A stretch of 64,000 nt of DNA from Rhizobiaceae bacterium (GCA_905339215.1 CAJPFN010000077.1:1-64000); one strand, 5' to 3'. Positions 49,298 through 59,280 are shown, numbered from the stretch's first letter. The notes: a model not told the origin generated them from the letters alone. Numbers and translations are program-made.

Positions 49298-51769
49298 ATG
49301 CCGGCTTTCTCGCAGGGACTGGAAAGAGCGCTCCACCAGGCGCTGACTTTCGCCAATGAGCGGCATCACGAATACGCCACGCTCGAGCATCTGCTTCTCG
49401 CCCTGATCGACGACGCGGACGCGTCGGCCGTCATGCGCGCCTGCAACGTCGATCTGCCCGAACTGAAGCAGACCGTCCTCAACTACATCGACACGGAACT
49501 CGACAATCTCGTCACCGGCTATGACGAGGACTCGAAGCCGACCGCCGGTTTCCAGCGGGTCATCCAGCGCGCCGTGATTCACGTGCAGTCCTCGGGGCGC
49601 GAAGAGGTTTCGGGCGCCAACGTGCTCGTCGCCATCTTCGCCGAGCGCGAGAGCCATGCCGCCTACTTCCTCCAGGAACAGCAGATGACCCGCTACGACG
49701 CGGTCAACTACATCAGCCACGGTATCGCCAAGCGCCCGGGCGCCTCGGAAACCCGCAGCCCGCGCGGGGCCGACGACGAGCAGCACGGCCCGACGGGCGG
49801 CGAACAGCAGGAGGAGAGCGGCAAGAAGAAGCAGCAGGATGCGCTCACCGCCTATTGCGTCAATCTCAACGTCAAGGCGAAGTCCGGCAAGATCGATCCG
49901 CTGATCGGGCGCGAATCGGAGATCAACCGTACGATCCAGGTTCTCTGCCGGCGCTCCAAGAACAATCCGCTTTATGTCGGCGATCCCGGCGTCGGCAAGA
50001 CGGCGATCGCCGAAGGCCTCGCCAAGCGCATCGTCGAGGGCGACGTGCCGGAAGTGCTCGCCGGCGCCACCATCTTCGCGCTCGACATGGGAACGCTGCT
50101 GGCCGGCACGCGCTACCGCGGCGACTTCGAGGAGCGCCTGAAGCAGGTCGTGAAGGAACTCGAGGATTATCCGGGCGCGGTGCTGTTCATCGACGAGATC
50201 CATACTGTCATCGGCGCAGGGGCTACGTCGGGCGGCGCCATGGACGCGTCGAACCTCTTGAAGCCTGCGCTCTCCTCGGGGGCGATCCGCTGTATCGGCT
50301 CGACCACCTACAAGGAGTTCCGCCAGTTCTTTGAGAAGGATCGGGCGCTGGTCCGACGCTTCCAGAAGATCGACGTCAACGAGCCTTCGGTCGACGACGC
50401 CATCGCCATCATGAAGGGTCTGAAGCCCTACTACGAGGACTTCCACAAGGTGAAGTTCACCAACGACGCGATCAAGGCGGCGGTGGAACTCTCGGCGCGC
50501 TACATCAACGACCGCAAGCTGCCCGACAAGGCGATCGACGTGATCGACGAGACCGGGGCCTCGCAGATGCTGCTGCCCGAGAACAAGCGCAAGAAGACGA
50601 TCACCATCAAGGAGATCGAAGCCACCATCGCGACCATGGCGCGCATCCCGCCGAAGACGGTCTCGGCCGACGACGAAAAGGTGCTCGCCAACCTCGAGCA
50701 GGAACTCAAGAGCGTGGTCTACGGCCAGGATACGGCCATCTCCGCGCTGGCGTCGGCGATCAAGCTGGCGCGTGCCGGCCTGCGCGAGCCGGAGAAGCCG
50801 ATCGGCAGCTACCTGTTCTCCGGTCCGACGGGCGTCGGCAAGACCGAGGTGGCGAAGCAACTCGCCTCGTCGCTCGGCGTCGAGCTGCTGCGTTTCGACA
50901 TGTCGGAATACATGGAGCGCCACACGGTCAGCCGCCTGATCGGCGCGCCGCCCGGCTATGTCGGCTTCGACCAGGGCGGGCTCCTGACCGACGGCGTCGA
51001 CCAGCACCCGCACTGCGTGCTGCTGCTCGACGAAGTCGAGAAGGCGCATCCGGACCTGTTCAACATCCTGTTGCAGGTCATGGACCACGGCAAGCTGACG
51101 GACCACAACGGCAAGCAGATCGACTTCCGCAACGTGATCCTGATCATGACGACGAATGCGGGCGCCGCCGACGCCCAGCGCGCGGCGATCGGCTTCGGCT
51201 CGACGAAGCGCGAGGGCGACGACGTCGAGGCGATCAACCGGCTGTTCACGCCGGAATTCCGCAACCGCCTCGATGCGATCATCCCGTTCGGCTCGCTGCC
51301 GGTGCCGGTCGTACACCAGGTCGTGCAGAAGTTCGTCATGCAGCTCGAGGCCCAGCTGTCGGAACGTGGCGTCACTTTCGACCTGTCGCCGGAGGCGATC
51401 TCGTGGCTGGCCGACAAGGGCTACGACGAACGCATGGGCGCGCGTCCGCTCGGCAGGGTCATCCAGGAGCACATCAAGAAACCGCTCGCCGACGAGGTGC
51501 TGTTCGGCAAGCTCAGGAAGGGCGGCACGGTTCGCGTCACCGTCGAGAAGAAGGAGACCGGCGAGACCGGGCTCAAGCTCGAGACGATCGCCGACGAGGT
51601 GCCGGTGAAGCCGAAGAAGGAAGAGCCGAAGAAGGACCCGGCACCGCGCCGTCCGACGGCGAAGAAGGCGGCGCCGAAGAAGGCCGCCGCACCGAAAGCC
51701 AAGCCGGCCTCCCCGGGAACCGACAGCCCGAAACGCAGCCTCGTGCCGCAACTGCCGCGTAAGAGCTGA
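49298..51769 (+). CDS. clpA: ATP-dependent Clp protease ATP-binding subunit ClpA
   Basis: 823 residues, longer than E. coli ClpA (758). N-domain (about 1-145), D1 with Walker [16 protein letters not shown] and Walker B VLFIDEIH, and D2 with [10 protein letters not shown] and [12 protein letters not shown]. The D2 ClpP-binding loop is present (AAIGFGS, an IGF-type motif). The last roughly 55 residues form a Lys/Pro/Ala-rich low-complexity tail absent from E. coli. It unfolds N-degron and other substrates for ClpP, which is encoded elsewhere. It is coupled to clpS (6 bases). Confidence 0.97.
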   Translation: MPAFSQGLERALHQALTFANERHHEYATLEHLLLALIDDADASAVMRACNVDLPELKQTVLNYIDTELDNLVTGYDEDSKPTAGFQRVIQRAVIHVQSSGREEVSGANVLVAIFAERESHAAYFLQEQQMTRYDAVNYISHGIAKRPGASETRSPRGADDEQHGPTGGEQQEESGKKKQQDALTAYCVNLNVKAKSGKIDPLIGRESEINRTIQVLCRRSKNNPLYVGDPGVGKTAIAEGLAKRIVEGDVPEVLAGATIFALDMGTLLAGTRYRGDFEERLKQVVKELEDYPGAVLFIDEIHTVIGAGATSGGAMDASNLLKPALSSGAIRCIGSTTYKEFRQFFEKDRALVRRFQKIDVNEPSVDDAIAIMKGLKPYYEDFHKVKFTNDAIKAAVELSARYINDRKLPDKAIDVIDETGASQMLLPENKRKKTITIKEIEATIATMARIPPKTVSADDEKVLANLEQELKSVVYGQDTAISALASAIKLARAGLREPEKPIGSYLFSGPTGVGKTEVAKQLASSLGVELLRFDMSEYMERHTVSRLIGAPPGYVGFDQGGLLTDGVDQHPHCVLLLDEVEKAHPDLFNILLQVMDHGKLTDHNGKQIDFRNVILIMTTNAGAADAQRAAIGFGSTKREGDDVEAINRLFTPEFRNRLDAIIPFGSLPVPVVHQVVQKFVMQLEAQLSERGVTFDLSPEAISWLADKGYDERMGARPLGRVIQEHIKKPLADEVLFGKLRKGGTVRVTVEKKETGETGLKLETIADEVPVKPKKEEPKKDPAPRRPTAKKAAPKKAAAPKAKPASPGTDSPKRSLVPQLPRKS

Positions 51770-51782
51770 TGGCGGATGGAAA

Positions 51783-51812
51783 GGCCCCGGTCTCGGGGTC
51801 TTTTCTTTTTTT
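51783..51812 (+). terminator. Intrinsic terminator of clpSA
   Basis: A 7-pair stem including one G-T pair (51783-51789 with 51794-51800, loop GTCT) is followed by TTTTCTTTTTTT. It lies 14 bases after the clpA stop. Confidence 0.88.
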
Positions 51813-51943
51813 CTGGGCAAAGGTACTCGCTCCCGCTCTCCGCGACGCGACAAGAGGCTTTGAGGTCCCTTTGCCCAGCCTACGTCGTCCGCACCAAAGC
51901 GGGGCCTGACGCGGCAGCGTCGCCGTGCTAAGCGCCACCGGCG

Positions 51944-52690
51944 ATGATCGAAGCCGGAGAAAGCCAAGCCCCCACCGCGCGCCAGAGGCGCCGGTACATT
52001 CTGCTCGGCGCGCGGGCGGGCATCTCGATCCCGGGCCTGATTCTCGCCAGCGCCTTCGTCGGTTTCGCCGGGCTGGCCAAGGACGCCGGCTTCTCCCTCG
52101 TCGAAACCCTGTTCATGGTCGCGGTGATCTGGGCGTTGCCGGCCAAGGTGGTGCTCGTCGGCGCCGTCATGTCCGGCGCCTCGCTCGGCGCGGCGGCGTT
52201 TGCGGTCGCCCTGTCGTCGGTCAGGCTGATGCCGATGGTGATGTCGCTGGTGCCCGAACTGCGCGGACCGAAGACGCCGCGCTGGGTTCTCTACGCGCTG
52301 TCCCACTTCGTCGCGGTGACGTCGTGGGTGCTGTCCATGCAGCAGCTTCCCGCCGTGCCTCGAGCCATGCGGACGAGTTATTATGCCGGCCTCGCGCTGT
52401 TCCTGATGCTCGCCAACATGGCCGTGGTCGCCGCCGTCTTCGGCGTCGCGGAGAGCCTGCCGGCGTCCGTCTCCGCCGCGCTGCTGCTGTTGACGCCGAT
52501 GTATTTCCTCACCTCGCTATGGGGATCGGCGCGGGAACGTGCGGGCCACGTCGCGATGGTCCTGGGGCTCGGGCTCGGGCCGGTGTTCCACATGCTCAGC
52601 CCGCGCTTCGATCTCGTCGCGGCCGGCGTCATCGGCGGCGGCCTCGCCTATGCATTCCATCGCATCACGCGCGGGAGCGCGATGCGATGA
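51944..52690 (+). CDS. azlC: AzlC family branched-chain amino acid exporter subunit
   Basis: 248 residues with about six membrane helices. The first helix segment GISIPGLILASAFVGFAGLAKDAGFSLVETLFM and the following LPAKVVLVGAV and SSVRLMPM motifs are typical of AzlC. With AzlD it forms a branched-chain amino acid (or analogue) exporter in the inner membrane. It overlaps azlD by 4 bases (ATGA). Confidence 0.9.
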   Translation: MIEAGESQAPTARQRRRYILLGARAGISIPGLILASAFVGFAGLAKDAGFSLVETLFMVAVIWALPAKVVLVGAVMSGASLGAAAFAVALSSVRLMPMVMSLVPELRGPKTPRWVLYALSHFVAVTSWVLSMQQLPAVPRAMRTSYYAGLALFLMLANMAVVAAVFGVAESLPASVSAALLLLTPMYFLTSLWGSARERAGHVAMVLGLGLGPVFHMLSPRFDLVAAGVIGGGLAYAFHRITRGSAMR

Positions 52691-53037
52691 CCTTCGACGC
52701 GTTCGATCAGTGGTGGTGGCCGTTCCTCTTCATTCTCCTCGCCGGCTGGCTGGCGACGGATTTCTGGCGCTATCTCGGCGTCTACCTCGGCGGCCACCTT
52801 TCGGAGGATTCCGACCTTCTCGTGCTGGTCAGGGCGGTCGCCACGGCGCTGGTCGCGGCGGTGATCGGCAACCTGATCGTGTTTCCCTCGGGCGCGCTCG
52901 CCGACACGACGCTGGCGCTCCGGATCGCTGCCGCTGCAACCGGATTCCTCGCCTATCTCGTCTTCGGCAGGCGGATCCTGCTCGGCATCCTGGTGGCGGA
53001 GGTCTTGCTCCTCGCCGGCCTGCATCTTGGCCTCTGA
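52687..53037 (+). CDS. azlD: AzlD family branched-chain amino acid exporter subunit
   Basis: 116 residues, four hydrophobic helices, no ATP-binding parts. Length, position directly after azlC with an ATGA overlap and the central DLLVLVRAVATALVAAVIGNLIVFPSG region make this the small AzlD partner. The first residues (MTFDAFDQWWWPFLFILLAGWLATDFWRYLG) resemble AzlD N-termini. Confidence 0.85.
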   Translation: MTFDAFDQWWWPFLFILLAGWLATDFWRYLGVYLGGHLSEDSDLLVLVRAVATALVAAVIGNLIVFPSGALADTTLALRIAAAATGFLAYLVFGRRILLGILVAEVLLLAGLHLGL

Positions 53038-53078
53038 CGCTTCACCGCGACTTAACCGCGACCGGCTAGCATCGCGCC

Positions 53079-54035
53079 ATGATGTCGCTTCACCCGGCGG
53101 AACGAACGCTCGTCATGGTGACGGCCGCACTGGCGGCCGTGGATTTCACGCTGCTCTGGTGGAAGGGCATCGCCTTCGGTTGGGGCTTCTTCGCCTTCTC
53201 GCTCGGCTTTGCCGCCCTGATGCTGGCGATCGGCCAGGTCTATCGTCGCTGGCGCGACAGCGAGCGCATCGCGCTCGTCGCCCACGTGCTCGGGCTGTTC
53301 ATCGCCTATTCACTGTTCGGCGCTCTGTTCAATATCGCGCTCCTGCCGCGGCCGGGCGCACCGGTCGACCAGAGCCTCGTGAGGTTCGATGCCTGGCTCG
53401 GCTATTCATGGCCGGCATTCTGCGCGTGGATGGCGGAATACCCGGCGTTCAACGAGATCGTCCGCACCGCTTACAAGCTGACACTGGTCCAGCTACTCGC
53501 CGCCTTCATCGTACTCGGTGCGGTCCTCGATCGGCACCGCCTGCACACGGCCGCGCTTGCCACCGTCGTCGCCTCGCTGGTCACGATCGGCCTCTGGGCG
53601 GTCTTCCCGTCGGGCGGGGCGGCAGCCTTCTGGACGCTTGACGAGGAGGTTACCCGAATCGTCCGGCCGATCGTCGGTTCTGCCTACGGCACGGAACTCA
53701 ACCGGCTCTTCCGCGAGGGCGTTTCCGACCTGTCGGCGCTGGGCGTCACCGGGCTGATCGGCTTCCCCTCGTTCCACACCGTGATGGCGCTGGTCTCGCT
53801 GGCGGCCGTCTGGCCATACCGCTTACTCCGCCTCATAGCGCTTGTGCCGACGGCGCTGCTGGTGCCGGGCATTCTTATCCACGGCGGCCACAACCTCGCC
53901 GACATGCTTGCCGGCATCGCCATCACGGCGGCGGCCTGGCCGCTGGCGACACGCATCGTCGCGGTGCAGGAGCGTCGCATGACCGGGAGCGGAAACGCGG
54001 GCTTTGCGCGCCAACAACGCGCCGCCGGCGCCTGA
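53079..54035 (+). CDS. PAP2-superfamily phosphatase
   Basis: 318 residues, about six helices. The last two PAP2 signature blocks are present: GFPSFHTVMALVSL (SxxxH-like) and GGHNLADMLAGIAI with the catalytic His/Asp. The first KxxxxxRP block is not evident in the same form, so this is a divergent member of the Aur1/Ipt1-like or PAP2_3 type. A membrane lipid-phosphate phosphatase or phosphotransferase is likely. Its stop abuts the stop of the HIT gene (54036). Confidence 0.82.
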   Translation: MMSLHPAERTLVMVTAALAAVDFTLLWWKGIAFGWGFFAFSLGFAALMLAIGQVYRRWRDSERIALVAHVLGLFIAYSLFGALFNIALLPRPGAPVDQSLVRFDAWLGYSWPAFCAWMAEYPAFNEIVRTAYKLTLVQLLAAFIVLGAVLDRHRLHTAALATVVASLVTIGLWAVFPSGGAAAFWTLDEEVTRIVRPIVGSAYGTELNRLFREGVSDLSALGVTGLIGFPSFHTVMALVSLAAVWPYRLLRLIALVPTALLVPGILIHGGHNLADMLAGIAITAAAWPLATRIVAVQERRMTGSGNAGFARQQRAAGA

Positions 54036-54464
54036 TCAGCCGGCGAGGGCGCTCCTAATCTTCTCAGCGTTCGCCGTGAGGATCTCCGGCTTCTCCATCT
54101 GCCCGGAATGCGGGCGCAGCGAAACGCCTTCGAAACGCGGAATCACGTGCACGTGGAGATGGAAGACGACCTGGCCGCCGGCAGGTTCGTTGAACTGCTG
54201 CACGGTGACGCCGTCGGCGGAAAACGCCTTCACCACGGCGCGGGCGATCTTCTGTGTCGTGCGCGTCACCGCCGCGAGGCTGTCGGCCTCAACGTCGAGG
54301 ATGTTGCGCGACGGCTTCTTCGGGATGACGAGGCAGTGGCCGTCGCCGCGCGGCATGATGTCCATGAAGGCGAGGGTTTCCGCGTCCTCGTAGAGCCTGT
54401 GGCACGGAAGCTCGCCGCGCAGGATCTTCGCGAAGACGTTGCTGGGATCGTAAGAGACGGACAT
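54036..54464 (-). CDS. HIT family hydrolase
   Basis: 142 residues from the ATG at 54464 (MSVSYDPSNVFAKIL). The HIT triad HxHxH is in VVFHLHVHVIPRFEG, preceded by LVIPKKPSRNILD. The length and form fit Hint/HinT-like nucleotide-binding hydrolases acting on AMP-lysine or adenosine 5'-phosphoramidates; the in vivo substrate is unknown. Upstream in-frame residues lie in the gap before the ATG and are rejected. Confidence 0.92.
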   Translation of the reverse strand: MSVSYDPSNVFAKILRGELPCHRLYEDAETLAFMDIMPRGDGHCLVIPKKPSRNILDVEADSLAAVTRTTQKIARAVVKAFSADGVTVQQFNEPAGGQVVFHLHVHVIPRFEGVSLRPHSGQMEKPEILTANAEKIRSALAG

Positions 54465-54607
54465 GGTCGGACCTTCCGGCAGGCAGCGGGGAATAAGGGA
54501 GTAGGAAAAAGCGGGGCCGTGGGCAAGGGCGATACACGCTTTCGTCGGCAGGACCCGCAAGAGCCCATTCAGCGGCTTTGCACGCAAGCAAAGCGGCGGC
54601 CATTCCC

Positions 54608-55822
54608 CTATTCCTCCTCCACCGGCCTGTCTCTGCGGAAGGGGCCGTGTTCCCCGAGATATTCACTCATCTGCTCGACCTGCCGCCGCTCCTGACGGAG
54701 ATAGTCGGCCACGGCCCGGCGTAGCCCTGGATGCTCGATCCAGTGCGCTGAATGCGTGGTGACCGGCTCGTAGCCGCGCGCCAGCTTGTGTTCGCCCTGC
54801 GCGCCGGCCTCGACGACCTTCAGGCCCCGCGCGATGGCGAAGTCGATGGCCTGGTGGTAGCAGACCTCGAAATGCAGGAACGGATGCTCCTCGATGCAGC
54901 CCCAGTGGCGGCCGTAGAGCGTGTCGGAGCCGACAAAGTTGATCGCGCCGGCAATGTAGCGGCCGTCGCGCTTCGCCATGACGAGGAGGATGTCATCGGG
55001 CATGCGCTCGCCGACGAGCGAATAAAACGCCCGGTTTAGGTAGGGGCGTCCCCATTTGCGCCCGCCCGTGTCCATGTAGAAGGCGAAGAAATCGTCCCAG
55101 ACGGCTTCCGTCAGGTCCTTTCCAGTCAGCCAGTCGATGGAGATGCCGGCGGCAAGCGCCTCGCGCCGCTCGCGCTTCAGTGCCTTGCGCTTGCGCGAGA
55201 CGAGGGTGGAGAGGAAGTCGTCATAGCTGGCATAGCCCGGATTGCGGAAATGGAACTGCTGGTCGGTCCGCGTCAGGAAGCCCGCCTCGTCGAGGACGGC
55301 CATGTCGGCGTCGCCGGCAAAGGTGACGTGGGCGGAAGAGACCCCTGTCCTTTGCGTGAGGGTCTTCAGGCCGGCGGCGAGCGCGGCGCGCACCGGGGTC
55401 GCGCCGGCATCGCGGGCGACGAGCAGACGCGGTCCCGTCGCCGGCGTGAAAGGGACCGCCACCTGAAGCTTCGGATAATAGCGGCCGCCGGCGCGCTCGA
55501 AGGCGTCGGCCCAGCCGTGGTCGAAGACGTATTCGCCCTGGCTGTGCGACTTGGCGTAGCAGAAGGCGGCGCCAAGCAGGCGGCCGTCATCCGACTCGAG
55601 GCGCAGGTGATGCGGTTGCCAACCGGTCCGCGCAACCGCGCAGCCGGAATCTTCAAGTGACGAAAGAAATTCGTATGAAACAAAAGGATTATACGGGATA
55701 CCTAATTCGTCGCGCGAACTCCCCCCAAGGGTACGCCATTCGTCGCGACTGAACGCCGCCATGCCGCCGACGACGCGCAGCGACAGCGCGTCTCCGTTTT
55801 CAGCATCCTTCGACCTTGCCAT
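54608..55822 (-). CDS. DUF482 / FemAB-like acyltransferase-fold protein
   Basis: 404 residues. Two GNAT-like domains are suggested: RDEWRTLGGSSRDELGIPYNPFVSYEFL near the start, FHFRNPGYASYDDFLSTLVSRKRKALKRERREA in the middle, and MAKRDGRYIAGAINFVGSDTLYGRHWGC later, which together are typical of DUF482 proteins in the FemAB/GNAT clan. These add amino acids or acyl groups to unknown targets. No signal peptide. It follows the GDPD start by about 50 bases in the same direction. Confidence 0.82.
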   Translation of the reverse strand: MARSKDAENGDALSLRVVGGMAAFSRDEWRTLGGSSRDELGIPYNPFVSYEFLSSLEDSGCAVARTGWQPHHLRLESDDGRLLGAAFCYAKSHSQGEYVFDHGWADAFERAGGRYYPKLQVAVPFTPATGPRLLVARDAGATPVRAALAAGLKTLTQRTGVSSAHVTFAGDADMAVLDEAGFLTRTDQQFHFRNPGYASYDDFLSTLVSRKRKALKRERREALAAGISIDWLTGKDLTEAVWDDFFAFYMDTGGRKWGRPYLNRAFYSLVGERMPDDILLVMAKRDGRYIAGAINFVGSDTLYGRHWGCIEEHPFLHFEVCYHQAIDFAIARGLKVVEAGAQGEHKLARGYEPVTTHSAHWIEHPGLRRAVADYLRQERRQVEQMSEYLGEHGPFRRDRPVEEE

Positions 55823-55872
55823 CGCTCAACAGTTACGACGCCGCGGGAAAACGGCAAGACCACCGGTGCGCG

Positions 55873-56595
55873 TCATGCAGCGGCGTTGGGCTCGAAGCCC
55901 TCGAACGTCATCTGGTCCGCGTGGGTGAAGGTGACATCGACCGCCGCCTGGTCGCGAACCGTCCAAGTGATGACCGGCATGCCCAGCCGGTCACGGACGA
56001 ATTGCACGAAACGGTTGGGCAGATGGACGACGCCGTAGGACACGAAGGAAATGCCGTGTGCGAGCATGGAAAAATGCGCCTCGATCTCGTGATCCCGGTC
56101 GCCCCACGCGGTGAGGCCGGCGGGAATCCCGGGCGCGTGTTCGGCAAACTCGCGGACGAGCCAGTGGTCGAACGACATGATCGCGACCTTGCCGTCATAA
56201 CCCTTCAGCGCCCGGGCAACCTTGCGCACCAGACCGTGATCGCGGCCGGGGACGCCCTTCAGCTCGATGACGATCGGCACGCGGCCACCGACATGGGCGA
56301 GCATCTCGTAGAGCGTGGGAACGTGGTCGGCGGTGCCGCCGACGCGCAGCGCGCCAAGTTCGGCGGCCGTGCGCTGCCAGACATAGCCTTCGACACCGGT
56401 GAGGCGCTTGAGCTCGTCGTCGTGGAAGACGACGACCTCGCTGTCGGCGGTCAGATGCACGTCGCACTCGATCGCATAGCCGCGCTCTGCGGCCGCACCG
56501 AACGCCGAGAGCGTGTTCTCCCAGCGCGTCTGGTTCTTGTCGTGAAAGCCGCGGTGAGCGATCGGGCGCTCGACCAGCCAAGAAAGTCCGGTCAT
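55873..56595 (-). CDS. Glycerophosphodiester phosphodiesterase
   Basis: 240 residues from the ATG at 56595 (MTGLSWLVERPIAHRGFHD). The GDPD active-site residues are visible: HRG of IAHRGFH, the catalytic HDD in VVFHDDELKR, and ECDVHLT (metal ligands). It cleaves glycerophosphodiesters to glycerol-3-phosphate and an alcohol. No signal peptide is seen, so it is probably cytoplasmic. It lies 7 bases after the RidA gene in the same direction. Confidence 0.93.
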   Translation of the reverse strand: MTGLSWLVERPIAHRGFHDKNQTRWENTLSAFGAAAERGYAIECDVHLTADSEVVVFHDDELKRLTGVEGYVWQRTAAELGALRVGGTADHVPTLYEMLAHVGGRVPIVIELKGVPGRDHGLVRKVARALKGYDGKVAIMSFDHWLVREFAEHAPGIPAGLTAWGDRDHEIEAHFSMLAHGISFVSYGVVHLPNRFVQFVRDRLGMPVITWTVRDQAAVDVTFTHADQMTFEGFEPNAAA

Positions 56596-56602
56596 GATTT
56601 CC

Positions 56603-57067
56603 TCACTCGACCTCGAGAACCGCCTCGATTTCGACCGGAGCGTTGAGCGGCAGCGAGGCTGTGCCGACGGCGGAACGCGCGTGGCGCCCGGCTTCGCCCA
56701 GCGCGGCGACGAAGAAGTCGGATGCGCCATTGGCGACGAGGTGCTGTTCGGTAAAATCGGGCGTCGACGCGACGAAGACCGTGATCTTCACCAGACGGCG
56801 GACGAGGTCGAGGTCGCCGAGCGCGGCCTTCGCCTGGGCGAGCACGTTGATCGCGCACAGCTTGGCCGCCTCACGGCCTGCCGCCGTGTCGAGCTCGCGG
56901 CCGAGGAACCCGGACGCAGACAGCTTGCCGTCCTTCAGCGGCAACTGGCCGGCCGTGAAGAGGAGATCGCCGCTGCGCATGAACGGGACGTAGTTGGCCG
57001 CCGGCGCAGCCGCCTGCGGCAGGGTCACGCCGAGGCCGGCCAGTCTCGCTTCGATCGAATCGCCCAT
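56603..57067 (-). CDS. RidA/YjgF family protein
   Basis: 154 residues, slightly longer than RidA of E. coli (128). The YjgF core is seen as LLFTAGQLPLKDG, VLAQAKAALGDLDLVRRLVKITVFV and the C-terminal ARSAVGTASLPLNAPVEIEAV, whose Arg corresponds to the RidA catalytic arginine. Classical RidA hydrolyses reactive enamine intermediates from PLP enzymes; this longer subgroup may differ. It precedes the GDPD gene by 7 bases. Confidence 0.92.
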   Translation of the reverse strand: MGDSIEARLAGLGVTLPQAAAPAANYVPFMRSGDLLFTAGQLPLKDGKLSASGFLGRELDTAAGREAAKLCAINVLAQAKAALGDLDLVRRLVKITVFVASTPDFTEQHLVANGASDFFVAALGEAGRHARSAVGTASLPLNAPVEIEAVLEVE

Positions 57068-57203
57068 ATCAATGGTCCCGCAATTTCCATTATCCCGTCG
57101 ACAGACGGCGAAAGTGCTATTTTTGCCTCGCTTCCGCCAACAGTTTTTTTATGGTGGCCCATCAATCAATGCGGCCTTGCGACAGGCCACGGGAGAATGC
57201 CTC

Positions 57204-58031
57204 ATGCGCCCTGCGCGTCTCGCCACGATCGTCGTCCTCGCTTCGGCCTCCCTATGGTCGTCTCAGGCCAGGGCCGCGCCGCTGGCGCCGCATCGTGCGG
57301 TCTACGACCTTGCTCTGGCCGAAGCGACGGACCGGTCGGGAATCACCGGCTTGAGCGGACGCATGGTCTACGAGTTCAACGGTTCGGCCTGCGAGGGCTA
57401 TACGGTGAAGTTCCGTTTCGTCACCCGGATCGAGACGAGCGAGGTGTCCCGCCTGACCGACCAGCAGACGACGACCTTCGAAGACGGCGACGGAAAGTCG
57501 TTCTCGTTCGTGACGAGATCCTTCGTCGATAGCAATCCGGACCGCGAGGTGAAGGGCGCCGCGGCAATCGACGCGGACAATGTCGTCGTCACGCTCGACA
57601 AGCCGAAGAAGGCGACGTTCGAACTGGCGAAGACCCAGTTCCCCACCCAGCACCTGATCGAACTGATCGGCAAGGCGAACAAGGGCGAAACATTCTACGA
57701 GACCAGCCTATTCGACGGCTCGGAAGATGCCGACCGCATCATGACCACCACGGTCATCATCGGCAAGGAGGAGATCGCGGAGAAGACCGATCCGGAAGGT
57801 CCGGCCCTCGCCGGGCTTTCCGGCGATCCGTTCTGGCCGGTCGACATCGCCTATTTCGACCTGTCGAAGGCGGGCGCCTCCGGGGAAGAGCTGCCGGAAT
57901 ACCGCATCTCGTTCAAGCTGCACGAAAACGGCGTCACCCGCGATCTCGTCATGGACTATGGCGACTTCTCGATGACCGGCAAACTCGTCGACCTCTCGCT
58001 CTTCGAAGCGCCGAAAGACTGCCAGAAGTAG
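57204..58031 (+). CDS. eipB: EipB-like periplasmic protein (DUF1849)
   Basis: 275 residues from the ATG at 57204 (MRPARLATIVVLASA), preceded by GGGAG. A signal peptide is present with cleavage near QARA-APL (about residue 24). The mature protein begins LAPHRAVYDLALAEA and is rich in beta strands, with two cysteines at C63 and C273 that match the conserved disulfide of Brucella EipB, a beta-spiral protein needed for envelope integrity. The DUF1849 assignment rests on this pattern. The DUF4031 gene follows 10 bases later. Confidence 0.88.
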   Translation: MRPARLATIVVLASASLWSSQARAAPLAPHRAVYDLALAEATDRSGITGLSGRMVYEFNGSACEGYTVKFRFVTRIETSEVSRLTDQQTTTFEDGDGKSFSFVTRSFVDSNPDREVKGAAAIDADNVVVTLDKPKKATFELAKTQFPTQHLIELIGKANKGETFYETSLFDGSEDADRIMTTTVIIGKEEIAEKTDPEGPALAGLSGDPFWPVDIAYFDLSKAGASGEELPEYRISFKLHENGVTRDLVMDYGDFSMTGKLVDLSLFEAPKDCQK

Positions 58032-58040
58032 CGGGCGCCC

Positions 58041-58325
58041 ATGGCGGTCTATGTCGACAGCGCCATCTGGCACTGGGCGGGCCGGCGCTGGTGCCATCTC
58101 CTGGCGGACGACGAGGACGAACTGCACCGCTTCGCCGCGCGGCTCGGCGTTCATCGCCATTCCTACCAGGGGCCGCCGCTGACGTCGGCCCCGCACTACG
58201 ACATCACCGGCTTTGAGCGCGACCGCGCCATACGCATGGGCGCGATCGCATCGAGCCGCGAGCAGATCGTGGCGATCTACCGTCGCGTCCGCGTGCCGAA
58301 AGCGGGTTTCCGGGACCGCAAATGA
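58041..58325 (+). CDS. DUF4031 family protein
   Basis: 94 residues. The start AVYVDSAIWHWAGRRWCHLLADDEDELHRFA and a central HRHSYQGPPLTSAPHYDITGFERDRAI are the DUF4031 pattern (a small Asp-rich N-terminus reminiscent of YaiI-type folds). Function unknown. It starts 10 bases after eipB and ends before the rpsB promoter. Confidence 0.88.
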   Translation: MAVYVDSAIWHWAGRRWCHLLADDEDELHRFAARLGVHRHSYQGPPLTSAPHYDITGFERDRAIRMGAIASSREQIVAIYRRVRVPKAGFRDRK

Positions 58326-58343
58326 CGGCGGGGGCGGCGTAGC

Positions 58344-58372
58344 TTGCCTTTTTTCACCGCACCCTCTATATG
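58344..58372 (+). promoter_or_regulatory. rpsB: Probable rpsB promoter
   Basis: TTGCCT (58344-58349) and TATATG (58367-58372) are 17 bases apart. Transcription would start about 58379, giving a leader of about 120 bases before rpsB. The leader contains short possible hairpins (for example GGGA/TCCC at about 58449-58460), as expected if S2 feedback acts there. Confidence 0.55.
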
Positions 58373-58498
58373 CGCGCCCATTCCACACACGGGCTTTGGT
58401 TACCGTCCGGGAGAAATCCGGAGGCGACCGCCGGTGGCGCGAGGGAATAGTCCCGAACGCCGTTGCCCGTGGAGGCTCAACCGGAAAGGAAATAACGA

Positions 58499-59275
58499 AT
58501 GGCTCTGCCAGACTTCAGCATGCGCCAGCTTCTCGAAGCCGGCGTTCACTTCGGCCACCAGACCCACCGCTGGAACCCGAAGATGGCGCCCTACATCTAT
58601 GGCGCCCGCAACAACATCCACGTCATCGATCTTTCGCAGACCGTGCCGCTCCTGCACCAGGCGTTGAAGCAGGTGTCGGACATCGTCGCCAAGGGCGGAC
58701 GCGTGCTCTTCGTCGGCACCAAGCGCCAGGCGTCGGACATCGTCGCCGACGCGGCGCAGCGCTCGGCCCAGTACTACGTCAATTCGCGCTGGCTCGGCGG
58801 TATGCTGACCAACTGGAAGACGATCTCCAACTCGATCCAGCGTCTGCGCAAGCTCGACGAACTGCTGGCCGGCGAGGCCCAGGGCTTCACCAAGAAGGAG
58901 CGCCTCAACCTCGAGCGCGAGCGCGAGAAGCTGAACAAGGCTCTCGGCGGCATCAAGGACATGGGATCGACGCCCGACCTGATGTTCGTCATCGACACCA
59001 ACAAGGAGGCGATCGCGATCCAGGAAGCCAAGCGTCTCGGCATTCCGGTCGTGGCCGTCATCGATTCGAATTGCGATCCCGATAGCATCGACTTCCCGAT
59101 CCCGGGCAACGACGATGCGCAGCGCGCCATCGCGCTCTACTGCGAGCTGGTGGCGAAGGCCGCGATTGACGGCATCGCCCGTCAGCAGGGCGCAATGGGC
59201 GTCGATGTCGGCGCGTCCGCTGAGGCTCCGGTCGAGACGGCGATCGACGAAGCCCCGGCTTCGCCCGAGGCCTGA
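58499..59275 (+). CDS. rpsB: 30S ribosomal protein S2
   Basis: 258 residues, the usual length plus a short acidic tail. The start [28 protein letters not shown] and the later [24 protein letters not shown] and [20 protein letters not shown] segments are diagnostic. S2 is the last large protein added to the 30S subunit. A good GGAAAGGA lies before the ATG. tsf follows after 120 bases that hold two hairpins. Confidence 0.97.
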   Translation: MALPDFSMRQLLEAGVHFGHQTHRWNPKMAPYIYGARNNIHVIDLSQTVPLLHQALKQVSDIVAKGGRVLFVGTKRQASDIVADAAQRSAQYYVNSRWLGGMLTNWKTISNSIQRLRKLDELLAGEAQGFTKKERLNLEREREKLNKALGGIKDMGSTPDLMFVIDTNKEAIAIQEAKRLGIPVVAVIDSNCDPDSIDFPIPGNDDAQRAIALYCELVAKAAIDGIARQQGAMGVDVGASAEAPVETAIDEAPASPEA

Positions 59276-59280
59276 TCGGC

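Noticed and set aside
48785-52306. 1173-codon open frame antisense to clpS, clpA and azlC
   Set aside because: It has the Arg/Asp/His-rich composition of antisense shadows in GC-rich DNA, contains no known motif, and covers certain genes on the other strand.
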